Of a stretch of DNA of 12,959 nt, positions 1 through 6,788 are shown one piece after another (position 1 is the first letter of the stretch; every line of letters starts with the position of its first letter). The notes under the pieces were generated by a model. The model ran no database searches. It was not told the DNA's origin and saw only the letters and a list, made by a program, of their open reading frames with translations. The position numbers were made by a program, and so were the translations under genes. The stretch is from positions 1-12,959 of the forward strand of contig JBAYFS010000050.1 in NCBI GenBank assembly GCA_041667045.1, written 5' to 3'. Source of the stretch: JAQVSV01 sp041667045. GTDB taxonomy: Bacteria; Elusimicrobiota; Elusimicrobia; Elusimicrobiales; Elusimicrobiaceae.

Positions 1-1932
1 ACGGAAAAAGAGTTCGGGAGCGCGGAAAGCAGAATAAAGGTTTCAAAACCGCTGATGGTTAAAAGCGCTTTGCCCCGTTTCACTCGGACGGGGGACAGGT
101 TCACAGCGGGCGCGGTTGTCATAAACTATTCCAGTTCGCCTGTGAGCGCGGTTGTGGCGATGAGTGTTGCCGGGGCGGTGGTTTCTTCCTCTGCGGAGGT
201 CCGTGTACTCGCGCTTGATCCCGGCACGGGCAAACGCGCCGACTGGAGTTTCTCGGCTGTTTCGACAGGCGCGGCGACGTTCATTTTCACGGCGCGGGCC
301 GGTGCGGAAACGGACGGCGAGAAGGCAGAAATCATGTCCGTCTTCGGCGAACTGCCGGAAACGTCGGCTGTTTCCATGGCGGTCAGGCAGGTGTTTGTGC
401 AAACCGTAACGCGCCCGCCTCTGGCGGCAAGCGCGGACGTGGAAATAGCGCTGTCACCCAGCGTTTTGTCTAAACTTGGCGGCGCGGCGCTCTATCTTGC
501 GCGGTATCCGTACACCTGTCTGGAACAGAAAGTGTCCAAAGTCTATCCCGTTCTTTTAAACGCGGAATTCGCGGCGGATTTCCTGCCGTCGGACACGGGT
601 GTCCTCAAAGCGGACGCGGATAAATTATTTTCTTCGCTCGGCGATTATGCCGGCCCGGGCGGCGGGTTCTGCTACTGGCGGAACGGTTCCTACTCGGACC
701 CCTGGCTCACCGCCTATGTGCTGGAAGCTGTTCCGCTGGCGCGCAAAAACGGGTTCCGGGTGGACGAAGACGCGGTTAAGGCGGCGGCCGCTTTCCTTGA
801 TAAATATGTGAGCGGCGGCGGCTCTTATGCGGACGATTTGAATATTCGCGCGCAGGCGCTTTACGCGCTGGTTTTAAACAAGCTGGAACGGCCTGACGTT
901 TTCACAAAGCTTTATGCGGCGCGCGGCAAAATGTCGGCCGCGGGGCTGGCTTACCTTTTGCGCGGTTCGGCAAAGCTCAATCTGCGCGCCGATAAAGGCG
1001 CGGAGCTCTCGCGGATGCTTTATAACCGCTTGCGGTTGTCCGGCGAAACCTCTTTTTTCGAAGACACCGGCGGTAACGCGTGGACTCATCCGTCCGGCGT
1101 GAAGACGACCGCGCTTTCCCTGCAGGCGCTTATGGAAGCGAACGGGACCTATCCCGCTATTGAAAGCACGGTCCGCTGGCTTGTCCAGATGCAGAAAAAC
1201 GGCTGCTGGAACAACACTTCCGATACCGCCGCGGCTTTGCGCGCTTTGGAATACTACTACGCGTCGGTTGAAGAAGGGAGAGGAGATTTCTCGGCGGAGG
1301 TGTCGGTTCTGACCGTTCCGGAAAAAATTCTCATGAAACAGGATTTCACGGATCTGGAGCCGCCGTCTGTTTTTCAAAAGTTTTCCATAACGGACATTAC
1401 CGGTTCTTCCGCTTCGGCGAAAGTGAGATTCTCCAAGGATGGCGCCGGCGTTCTTTACTGCACCATGCGGCTTAACACCGTGCCCAAAGCCTATCCCGAA
1501 CCGCTGGCGCGCGGTTTTTCGCTAAGGCGGAGCCTCGCTCCAGTTGCGGGCGGCGGACTCAAAGCGGGTGGGCGCGCGGAGATAACACTGACCGTGAACA
1601 CGGCTCAGGACCGTTATTTCGTCGCGCTTGAGGATTTCATTCCGTCGGGTTTTGAAATAGTGAATGAAGGCATAGCGGCCGAAACGGGCGCGGCGGACGG
1701 CGATTCAGATTCGGACGGCTACGACTACGGCTCCGGTTTTACGCACGTGGAAAAGTATGACGACCGGCTGGTGGCTTTCGCGGACTATCTGCCCGCCGGG
1801 GAACACCAGTACAAGTATCTTGTGCAGGCCGTTGCGCCGGGTAATTTCACCCGTCCGGCGGGCCGGGTGTCGTGCATGTATGAGCCGGAGGTTTTCGGCA
1901 GGACGGCTACGGAAAATGTCGTTATAAAATAA
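1..1932 (+). CDS. Bacterial alpha-2-macroglobulin, C-terminal part (5' end outside window)
   Basis: Bacterial alpha-2-macroglobulins are large periplasmic or inner-membrane-anchored protease traps that bind attacking proteases through a reactive thioester. The frame is open from base 1, and the residues before the first ATG (base 55) continue the family's A2M-domain pattern (PLMVKSALPRF...GD). That ATG is therefore internal and the true start lies upstream. The thioester motif C-L-E-Q is intact at 517-528. It is followed by a helical thioester domain with aromatic/Gly-rich repeats (GGFCYWRNG, DPWLTAYVLEA) and then a beta-rich receptor-binding-like end (about 1540-1932). Only about 640 of the usual 1500 or more residues are present, so the signal peptide or lipobox and the bait region cannot be judged. 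It ends 6 bp before pbpC, the classic partner. The family call is strong; the partial state comes from the window edge and is not a lesion. Confidence 0.93.
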   Translation, partial: TEKEFGSAESRIKVSKPLMVKSALPRFTRTGDRFTAGAVVINYSSSPVSAVVAMSVAGAVVSSSAEVRVLALDPGTGKRADWSFSAVSTGAATFIFTARAGAETDGEKAEIMSVFGELPETSAVSMAVRQVFVQTVTRPPLAASADVEIALSPSVLSKLGGAALYLARYPYTCLEQKVSKVYPVLLNAEFAADFLPSDTGVLKADADKLFSSLGDYAGPGGGFCYWRNGSYSDPWLTAYVLEAVPLARKNGFRVDEDAVKAAAAFLDKYVSGGGSYADDLNIRAQALYALVLNKLERPDVFTKLYAARGKMSAAGLAYLLRGSAKLNLRADKGAELSRMLYNRLRLSGETSFFEDTGGNAWTHPSGVKTTALSLQALMEANGTYPAIESTVRWLVQMQKNGCWNNTSDTAAALRALEYYYASVEEGRGDFSAEVSVLTVPEKILMKQDFTDLEPPSVFQKFSITDITGSSASAKVRFSKDGAGVLYCTMRLNTVPKAYPEPLARGFSLRRSLAPVAGGGLKAGGRAEITLTVNTAQDRYFVALEDFIPSGFEIVNEGIAAETGAADGDSDSDGYDYGSGFTHVEKYDDRLVAFADYLPAGEHQYKYLVQAVAPGNFTRPAGRVSCMYEPEVFGRTATENVVIK

Positions 1933-1938
1933 CCGGCG

Positions 1939-4137
1939 GTGAAAATGTTTTTCGGAAAACGCGCGTTTCTTTATGCCGCGGCCTGCGCCGTTGTCTGCGC
2001 CGCCGCGGCGTTCGTTTATTTCGCGCAGGAAAAACCCGGGCGTCGGGCGGATACCGATTATTCAATCCGCGTGACCGGCGCGGACGGCGCCCTGCTCCGC
2101 GAATATCTTTCCCCTTCCGGAAGCTGCCGCAGACCGCTGGAGCCGGACTCTGTTTCGCCGTGGCTGCTGCTGGCTTTCGTCGCCGCAGAAGATAAGCGTT
2201 TTTTTGAGCATCCCGGCGTTGACGCGAAAGCCGTTTTGCGCGCTTTATGGCAGAACGCCAAGGCGGGGGGCACGGTGTCCGGCGCGTCCACCATCACCCA
2301 GCAGCTGGCGCGCGCGCTGCAACCACGCAGGCGCAATCTCGCGGGAAAAATCAGGGAAATGCTGCGCGCTTTGAATATCGAGCGGGAACTGGATAAAAAA
2401 GAGATTCTGGATTCTTACGCGAATTCCGTTTCGTATGGGAACCGGATAAAAGGCGCGCGCGCCGCTTCGGAAATATATTTCGGAGTCGCGCCGTCGGAAC
2501 TGACTCTTTCCCAGGCCGCGTTTTTGTCCGGTATACCGAAAAGCCCGGCGAAATACGATCCGGTGCGCCGCTATGCCGCCGCGTTGCAAAGGCGCGATTC
2601 GGTGCTTTCCAAAATGCTGGCGGCGGGCTATATAACGCCGGAGCTGTTTGACATCGCGTTAAACGAAAAAATCATCGTCCGTTCGCCGGAGAAAATCTTT
2701 ATAGCGCCGCATTTCGCCGATTACGCCGTGCGCCACGCCGCCGCGCAAACGGAGGAAATACGCACTACCGTTGATCCCGTTCTTCAGGCCGAACTTGAGC
2801 GCATGGTTTCCGCGCATATTAAGAGCCTGCGTGAAAACAATGTCACAAACGCGGCGGCGGTGGTGCTGGACAATAAGACTGGCGAGGTTAAAGCGTGGGT
2901 GGGTTCGGCGGATTTTTTCAATAGCGCGAATGCCGGGCAGGTGGACGGCGTCGTCGCGCTTCGCCAGCCGGGTTCGGCTTTGAAGCCTTTTGTGTACGGG
3001 CTGGCGATGTCTAAAGGCAAACGCGCGTCCGATTTGATAAACGATACCCCGGCGGCTTTGGAAAACGGTTTTATCCCGAAAAATTACGACCTGCGCGAAC
3101 ACGGCTTGGTTCGCCTCCGGGAGGCGCTGGCCTGCTCGTATAATCTGGCGGCGGTGTCGGTGGCGCAGGAACTGGGCGCGGCGGCGATACTCGCACACTT
3201 GCGCGCGTTCGGGTTCGGCACGCTTTCCGAAAATCCTGAATATTACGGCTGCGGCATCGCGCTTGGCGACGGAGAGGTCCGGCTTATTGATCTGGTGAAC
3301 GCCTACGCCGCGCTGGTCCGTTACGGGCAGTGGCGGCCCTGGTCCGTTTATAAAACCCGGCCCGCGCCGCTCAAGCGCGTCTTAGACGAGCGGTCGGCTT
3401 ATCTGGTCACTGATATTCTGTCGGACAATAACGCCCGGATTCGCGCCTTCACGCAGGATTCGCCTTTCAATATGCCTTTTGCGTTCGCGGCGAAAACCGG
3501 CACCAGCAAGGATTATAAGGACAACTGGGCTGTCGGCTATACCCCGCGCTGGACGGTGGGGGTTTGGGCGGGAAATTTCGACGCCTCGCCCATGCACCGC
3601 GTGTCGGGTATAACGGGTGCCGGGCCGCTGCTGCGTTCGGTCGCGCTGGCGGTTTACAAACGGTATCCCTCCGGCGCGTTTCCAAAGCCCGCGGGCATTA
3701 TGGAAGCGGATATTTGTCCCGATTCCGGCAGTATGGCGGGGCATTTTTGCCCCGTTTCCATCCGGGAAGTGTTTTCCTCAAAATATCCGCCGGACCGGGA
3801 GTGTCCCGTCCACCGCGCGAAAAAATTTGTTCCGGCGGCCCGGGCACTGGTGAAAAAGCCTGCCGTCGTGTTTCCGAAAAACGATGATGTTTTTGTGATT
3901 GACCCTTCTCAGGGCGGCGACGCGCAGGAAATAAAATTTCAGGCCGAAAGCCCGTACGGCGCGCCTTTCGCGTGGTATATAGACGGCCATCTCGCGGAAG
4001 GAAACGCCGCAGTTCTCTGGTGGAAACTGAAAGCCGGCGAACACAGCGTGCGCTTTGAGCAGGTGGACGCCGACGGCGTTAAAAAAGCGCCGGCGGTAAA
4101 ATTCCGTGTAATCGGCTTCAAACTTTTCAAAAATTAA
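1939..4137 (+). CDS. pbpC: Penicillin-binding protein 1C (peptidoglycan glycosyltransferase/transpeptidase)
   Basis: This is a bifunctional class A PBP that polymerises and cross-links peptidoglycan on the periplasmic side of the inner membrane. Visible order (732 aa; E. coli PBP1C is about 770): a single N-terminal membrane anchor (about residues 9-29); a GT51 glycosyltransferase domain with catalytic E84 in EDKRFFEHPG and the GASTITQQLAR motif from G115; a transpeptidase domain with SxxK (S346-K349, SALK), SxN (S400-Y401-N402) and KTGT (K519-T522); and a C-terminal beta domain of the BiPBP_C type (about 640-728), which separates PBP1C from PBP1A/1B. All catalytic motifs are intact. The start is uncertain: GTG at 1939 or ATG at 1945, neither with a strong Shine-Dalgarno, and coupling to the A2M gene 6 bp upstream is likely. 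The codons for its last 14 residues overlap a 33-bp repeat that recurs at 5127-5159. Confidence 0.95.
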   Translation: MKMFFGKRAFLYAAACAVVCAAAAFVYFAQEKPGRRADTDYSIRVTGADGALLREYLSPSGSCRRPLEPDSVSPWLLLAFVAAEDKRFFEHPGVDAKAVLRALWQNAKAGGTVSGASTITQQLARALQPRRRNLAGKIREMLRALNIERELDKKEILDSYANSVSYGNRIKGARAASEIYFGVAPSELTLSQAAFLSGIPKSPAKYDPVRRYAAALQRRDSVLSKMLAAGYITPELFDIALNEKIIVRSPEKIFIAPHFADYAVRHAAAQTEEIRTTVDPVLQAELERMVSAHIKSLRENNVTNAAAVVLDNKTGEVKAWVGSADFFNSANAGQVDGVVALRQPGSALKPFVYGLAMSKGKRASDLINDTPAALENGFIPKNYDLREHGLVRLREALACSYNLAAVSVAQELGAAAILAHLRAFGFGTLSENPEYYGCGIALGDGEVRLIDLVNAYAALVRYGQWRPWSVYKTRPAPLKRVLDERSAYLVTDILSDNNARIRAFTQDSPFNMPFAFAAKTGTSKDYKDNWAVGYTPRWTVGVWAGNFDASPMHRVSGITGAGPLLRSVALAVYKRYPSGAFPKPAGIMEADICPDSGSMAGHFCPVSIREVFSSKYPPDRECPVHRAKKFVPAARALVKKPAVVFPKNDDVFVIDPSQGGDAQEIKFQAESPYGAPFAWYIDGHLAEGNAAVLWWKLKAGEHSVRFEQVDADGVKKAPAVKFRVIGFKLFKN
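4089..4121 (+). repeat. 33-bp direct repeat, copy 1 (inside the pbpC 3' end)
   Basis: This segment codes for A/P-A-V-K-F-R-V-I-G-F-K at the very end of pbpC. It recurs in the same orientation at 5127-5159, 1038 bp downstream, with 31 of 33 bases identical by hand count (differences at pattern positions 19 and 30). The match weakens right after the 33-mer and disappears upstream of it. The encoded strand fits the expected last beta strand of the BiPBP_C domain, so this copy is probably the original. Confidence 0.85.
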
Positions 4138-4142
4138 CAACC

Positions 4143-4156
4143 GCGATGGATAAAGG
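4143..4156 (+). repeat. 14-bp direct repeat, upstream copy
   Basis: The sequence gcgatggataaagg starts 5 bp after the pbpC stop. It recurs at 4254-4267 as gcgatgtataaagg (13 of 14 identical), where it merges into the Shine-Dalgarno of the next gene. The two copies bracket a 97-bp segment holding the tandem hairpin motif and the promoter. It may be a remnant of local duplication; its significance is uncertain at this length. Confidence 0.55.
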
Positions 4157-4162
4157 CACGAC

Positions 4163-4198
4163 AGGTCTTTTGGCCTATCAATAATTAGGTCTTTTGAC
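4163..4198 (+). promoter_or_regulatory. Tandem aggtcttttgRc motif, possible operator or RNA hairpins
   Basis: Two copies of aggtcttttggc/aggtcttttgac (4163-4174 and 4187-4198; 11 of 12 identical) lie 24 bp apart. Each can fold as a small stem with a UUUU loop: GGUC-UUUU-GGCC, then GGUC-UUUU-GACU. The segment between them offers a competing stem, GGCCUA with UAGGUC. The pair ends 2 bp before the -35-like hexamer of the promoter for the secreted protein gene. If that promoter is used, the motif is untranscribed for that gene and is more likely a binding site. If transcription reads through from pbpC, it would instead be structured RNA. No known regulator or riboswitch was recognised. Confidence 0.5.
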
Positions 4199-4200
4199 TC

Positions 4201-4229
4201 TTGGAATGTCGGCGCTGATATCATATGAT
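4201..4229 (+). promoter_or_regulatory. Sigma70-like promoter for the secreted protein gene at 4276
   Basis: A -35-like TTGGAA (4201-4206) and a -10-like TATGAT (4224-4229, one mismatch to TATAAT) are separated by exactly 17 bp. This predicts a transcription start near 4236 and a leader of about 40 nt that ends in a strong Shine-Dalgarno (aaggaaagg, 4265-4272). The gene is thus probably transcribed separately from pbpC. Prediction by eye only. Confidence 0.6.
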
Positions 4230-4253
4230 TGGAGTATAAACGAGATAGTTTAA

Positions 4254-4267
4254 GCGATGTATAAAGG
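4254..4267 (+). repeat. 14-bp direct repeat, downstream copy
   Basis: Second copy of the 14-mer found at 4143-4156 (13 of 14 identical). Its aaagg end forms part of the ribosome binding site aaggaaagg of the following gene. Confidence 0.55.
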
Positions 4268-4275
4268 AAAGGAAA

Positions 4276-4920
4276 ATGAAAAAACTTATGTATGTTGTTG
4301 CGTTATTATGTTCGTCGGGAATCATTGCCCAAGCCGGGAATGTGCAGAAGGATCTGGCGCGAACCTCGGATTTAAGCAAGGATACAAAACTTGCCTGTGA
4401 AAAACTGCTGACTCCTCTGGCGGGGAATTCGGAAAGGAAACTTACCATCCAGCAAGTGCAGAATGCAATTAAAGTGCAGGAAAAAATTGATGCGGAATTA
4501 GAAGGAATAATTGATAATTTATTGAACCAATCATTCCAGAAAAGTTCCGCCGCCTCCAATGCCTTGTCAAACAGTTTACAGAACGGCGGAGCCAATGTTC
4601 CCGCATTGAACGACGCGCAGACCATTACGGAAAGGACCACGGCCGTAACTAATATAAAGACGGAACTGCGGTTCAGGCCAATAGTAACGACCATGAGCAA
4701 GTGGATAAAAGAAAGCAAGACCGATTATGTTATGATTCCCACCAGGGCAGACGCTCAACTGGAGTATTCCTTGCTGAAATCGCAAATGCCCGACTATGAA
4801 GCGGTATTGAAAAAAATGAAAGACACCAATCAAACGAAAAGCGCGCTTTATGCCAAGATGATGAAGCAGTACGATGAAGTACAGTCACGCTGCGCCTTTC
4901 TGAGAGATGTTCTTGAATAA
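4276..4920 (+). CDS. Secreted helical protein of unknown function
   Basis: I do not recognise this 214-aa protein. It begins with a clear Sec signal peptide (K2 K3, hydrophobic core to about residue 18, likely cleavage after A18-Q19-A20), so the mature part should be exported to the periplasm or beyond. C12 is not in a lipobox (preceded by A-L-L), so lipidation is unlikely. The mature chain is polar, rich in Lys, Gln, Asn and Ala, mostly predicted helix by eye, with a low-complexity Ser/Asn stretch near 86-106. It has just two cysteines (C41 and C206), which could pair. The start is supported by the Shine-Dalgarno aaggaaagg 3 bp upstream. Sampled 60-bp stretches run about 35-50% G+C, lower than its neighbours. 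It has its own promoter and terminator and is flanked by a duplicated pbpC tail, which suggests it was inserted behind pbpC. It may be a coiled-coil or adaptor-like periplasmic protein; function unknown. Confidence 0.85.
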   Translation: MKKLMYVVALLCSSGIIAQAGNVQKDLARTSDLSKDTKLACEKLLTPLAGNSERKLTIQQVQNAIKVQEKIDAELEGIIDNLLNQSFQKSSAASNALSNSLQNGGANVPALNDAQTITERTTAVTNIKTELRFRPIVTTMSKWIKESKTDYVMIPTRADAQLEYSLLKSQMPDYEAVLKKMKDTNQTKSALYAKMMKQYDEVQSRCAFLRDVLE

Positions 4921-4941
4921 AGATTCTTTCCGGTTGTAAAT

Positions 4942-4977
4942 AAAAGCGCCCGCGTAAACATTACGCGGGTGCTTTTT
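4942..4977 (+). terminator. Rho-independent terminator of the secreted protein gene
   Basis: Long hairpin: cccgcgtaa (4949-4957) pairs perfectly with ttacgcggg (4961-4969) around a 3-nt loop. It extends outward through a G-U pair, two G-C pairs and A-T pairs into a run of five T (4973-4977). It starts 21 bp after the stop codon. Confidence 0.9.
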
Positions 4978-5068
4978 ATGATTTGCGCCCACAAAACCCC
5001 GGTGCGTTAGCGGGTGGATGGAGTGTGCAACCCTGCGAAAGTAGAGCAAACTAAGTTTGCGGTAAAAG

Positions 5069-5096
5069 AACTCCCCCGGCTTACGCCCGGGGAGTT
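5069..5096. repeat. GC-rich hairpin in the intergenic repeat
   Basis: Bases aactcccc (5069-5076) pair with ggggagtt (5089-5096), followed inward by one C/C mismatch and three more G-C pairs around a ttac loop. It lacks a proper T-tract on either strand, so it is a weak terminator at best. It occupies the same place in its repeat unit as the terminator at 4942-4977 does in the first unit. Confidence 0.7.
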
Positions 5097-5126
5097 TCAT
5101 GAATTACGCCCACGAAAGTTCGGTGA

Positions 5127-5159
5127 GCCGGCGGTAAAATTCCGCGTAATCGGCTGCAA
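5127..5159 (+). repeat. 33-bp direct repeat, copy 2 (orphan pbpC tail)
   Basis: Copy of the pbpC 3' end (31 of 33 identical to 4089-4121) lying outside any gene. Its frame still reads P-A-V-K-F-R-V-I-G-C-K-P-Y followed by a TGA stop (5164-5166). It therefore looks like a leftover or alternative end of a pbpC-like gene. Immediately upstream is the end of the hairpin-tail repeat, with no similarity to pbpC. Confidence 0.85.
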
Positions 5160-5187
5160 GCCTTATTGAGATCCTATCGCTTAAAAG

Positions 5188-5216
5188 AAAACAGCCGCCA
5201 ACGGGGCGGCTGTTTT
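5188..5216. terminator. Bidirectional terminator between the convergent genes
   Basis: Stem acagccgcc (5191-5199) with ggcggctgt (5205-5213), 5-nt loop, flanked by an A run on the left and a T run on the right that extend the pairing. It can stop transcription from both sides. On the minus strand it starts 19 bp beyond the rlmD stop codon. Confidence 0.88.
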
Positions 5217-5234
5217 TTGTTGTGTATTGACGTT

Positions 5235-6788
5235 TTAGAATTTGCCTTTTTTAGTGTGGGTTCCGGTGTGTCTTTCGGGGCCAGTGTTTGCGCGGTCGAA
5301 AAACGCCACCAGTTCGATATGCGCCGTCTGGGGGAACATGTCCACCGGCTGGACGGTGTGCAGTTTGAAGCCGCAGGAAATTAGCACGTTCGCGTCCCGC
5401 GCGAATGTTTCCGGATTGCAGGAAACATAGACGATATTCCGTATGGACGGGTGTTTCAGCCGGATAAGAAGGCTTGATTCGCAGCCCTGCCGGGGCGGGT
5501 CGATGACGACGGAGGCGGTTCTGTTTAATTTCCCGTAAATGTCGGCCGCGAAAACCTTTTCAGCTTTGCCCGCCACGAACGAGGCGTTTTTAATGTGGTT
5601 TTTTTCCGCGTTTTTGTAGGCGCAGGCCACGGCGCCCTGATTTTCCTCAATGCCTATCACCCATTCGAACCTGTCGGCGGCGAGAAGCCCTATCGCGCCC
5701 GCGCCGCAGTATATGTCGTAAAGATACGGCGTCCTTTCGCCCATAGCCAGGAAATCGAGCGCGGTTTTAAACAGCACTTCCGCCGCGCGGTTGTTGACCT
5801 GCAGAAACGAGCCGGGGTAAAACATGAAATTAAGGTTGCCCAGATTTTCCGTCATCAGGCTGTCGCCGTAGAGTTTTTTCCATTCATGGCCCAAAACCAC
5901 GGGTGTGCGTTTTTTCTGCACGTTGATGTAGACCGACACTATTTCCGGCACGGCGTGAACCAGTTTCGAAACCGCTTTTTCAAGGCCCGGCGCGGTTTCG
6001 CCGGAAGCCACCAGCACTACCATGGCCTGGCTTTTCGAGTTGGTTCTGATGAAAATGTGTTTAAGCCAGCCGAAACCCGTGACCGGGTCGCACGTGGACC
6101 AGCCCATGCGGGTTATGATATCCCGCAATACCTTGAGAATGGTGATGGTGAGTTTCGGCTGCACAATGCAGTCTTCAAAAGGGACGACGTGGTGCGAACC
6201 GGGGTGGTAAAACCCTGTGAAAGTGCGGTCGCCTTTATTGACGACAGGAATCTGGCTTTTGTTCCGGTACCGCTTATCCACCGGCGAGGGGATCGGCTTG
6301 CGTACGTCTATGCCGTAAATGCCCGCTTTTTTAAGGCATTCGTCCACAATCTGGCCTTTGGCCTTAAGCTGGTCTGGATAATCCAGATGGCCCATATCGC
6401 AGCCGCCGCACCATAAGGTTTTGCCGGGGGTGAAGTGGATGGGGCAAACCGGTTCCTTGCGTCCGTGCCCGTGCTGGACTATGCCGGTGATAACGCCTTC
6501 AAAAATTCCTTTTGAGTTTTTGCCGGTGATTCTGACGTCCAGAATATCGCCAACCGCGGCGTAAGGCACCAGCACGTGTTTGTTGCCGTGCTCGGTTTCG
6601 CATATGGCCAGGCCGCCGGTGGTGAACCGCTGCGCTTTCACGCGGAAAATTTCGCCCTGCTCTTTTACTGGTTCGCGAACCACCGCTTCGCGGGCGGGTT
6701 TCTGCTCGCCTTTGTAGAAACGGAAGTTTTCCTGCGGTTCGCTTTGCTGGTTTCTGCCGCGGAAGCTGGTGTCTTTTTTATTTTGCAT
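5235..6788 (-). CDS. rlmD: RNA uracil-C5 methyltransferase, RlmD/RumA type
   Basis: Methylates C5 of a uridine in RNA (m5U) using S-adenosylmethionine; RlmD acts on 23S rRNA U1939. The 517 aa show: a charged, probably disordered N-terminal extension (1-48) not typical of the E. coli enzyme; a TRAM RNA-binding domain (about 49-112); iron-sulfur cluster cysteines C115, C127, C130 and C207; SAM-binding residues around Q330 and the Y-C-G-A-G loop (360-364); DPP at 430-432; the catalytic nucleophile C457 in SCNP; and a candidate general base at E492. In E. coli the second Cys follows the first after 5 residues; here 11 intervene, as in many distant homologues. The ATG overlaps the last base of the upstream stop (TAATG) with no clear Shine-Dalgarno, so translation is probably coupled. 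The family is certain; the exact target (U1939, U747 or tRNA U54) is inferred. Confidence 0.93.
   Translation of the reverse strand: MQNKKDTSFRGRNQQSEPQENFRFYKGEQKPAREAVVREPVKEQGEIFRVKAQRFTTGGLAICETEHGNKHVLVPYAAVGDILDVRITGKNSKGIFEGVITGIVQHGHGRKEPVCPIHFTPGKTLWCGGCDMGHLDYPDQLKAKGQIVDECLKKAGIYGIDVRKPIPSPVDKRYRNKSQIPVVNKGDRTFTGFYHPGSHHVVPFEDCIVQPKLTITILKVLRDIITRMGWSTCDPVTGFGWLKHIFIRTNSKSQAMVVLVASGETAPGLEKAVSKLVHAVPEIVSVYINVQKKRTPVVLGHEWKKLYGDSLMTENLGNLNFMFYPGSFLQVNNRAAEVLFKTALDFLAMGERTPYLYDIYCGAGAIGLLAADRFEWVIGIEENQGAVACAYKNAEKNHIKNASFVAGKAEKVFAADIYGKLNRTASVVIDPPRQGCESSLLIRLKHPSIRNIVYVSCNPETFARDANVLISCGFKLHTVQPVDMFPQTAHIELVAFFDRANTGPERHTGTHTKKGKF

Larger units (their letters stand above)
4921..5234. 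other. 314-bp repeat-rich intergenic region without a convincing gene
   Basis: Convergent intergenic region between the secreted protein gene and rlmD. In order it holds: a strong terminator hairpin (4942-4977); a tail segment (4978-5006); unassigned sequence; a perfect inverted repeat gcaaac-taa-gtttgc (5046-5060); a second GC-rich hairpin (5069-5096); a second tail segment (5099-5127) matching the first at 22 of 29 bases; the 33-bp pbpC-tail copy (5127-5159); and a bidirectional terminator (5188-5216). The hairpin-plus-tail units look like diverged tandem copies with a period of 121 bp. No tRNA or known small RNA was recognised. Confidence 0.65.

Noticed and set aside
1..54. Start of the A2M gene at the first ATG (base 55)
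   Set aside because: The frame is open to base 1 and the upstream codons continue the conserved A2M-domain pattern, so the ATG is internal.
4300..4320. Lipoprotein signal around C12 of the 4276 protein
   Set aside because: The residues before the cysteine (A-L-L) lack the small residue required at -1; the A-Q-A cleavage site eight residues later fits an ordinary signal peptide.
4978..5068. A tRNA or known riboswitch in the repeat-rich intergenic stretch
   Set aside because: No cloverleaf, T-loop GTTCRANNC or recognised riboswitch core could be found; only simple hairpins and repeat tails are visible.
4885..5100. A 71-codon minus-strand ORF across the repeat region
   Set aside because: It spans two hairpins including a strong plus-strand terminator, overlaps the 3' end of a real gene, has no SD, and its apparent protein repeats simply translate the DNA repeats.
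5166..5384. A small plus-strand ORF beginning near the orphan pbpC tail
   Set aside because: It reads through the bidirectional terminator and into the antisense of the rlmD 3' end, with no SD or domain.
5595..6416. A 273-codon plus-strand ORF antisense to rlmD
   Set aside because: A shadow of a high-G+C gene; the minus strand has complete catalytic motifs and the plus frame has no recognisable domain or SD.
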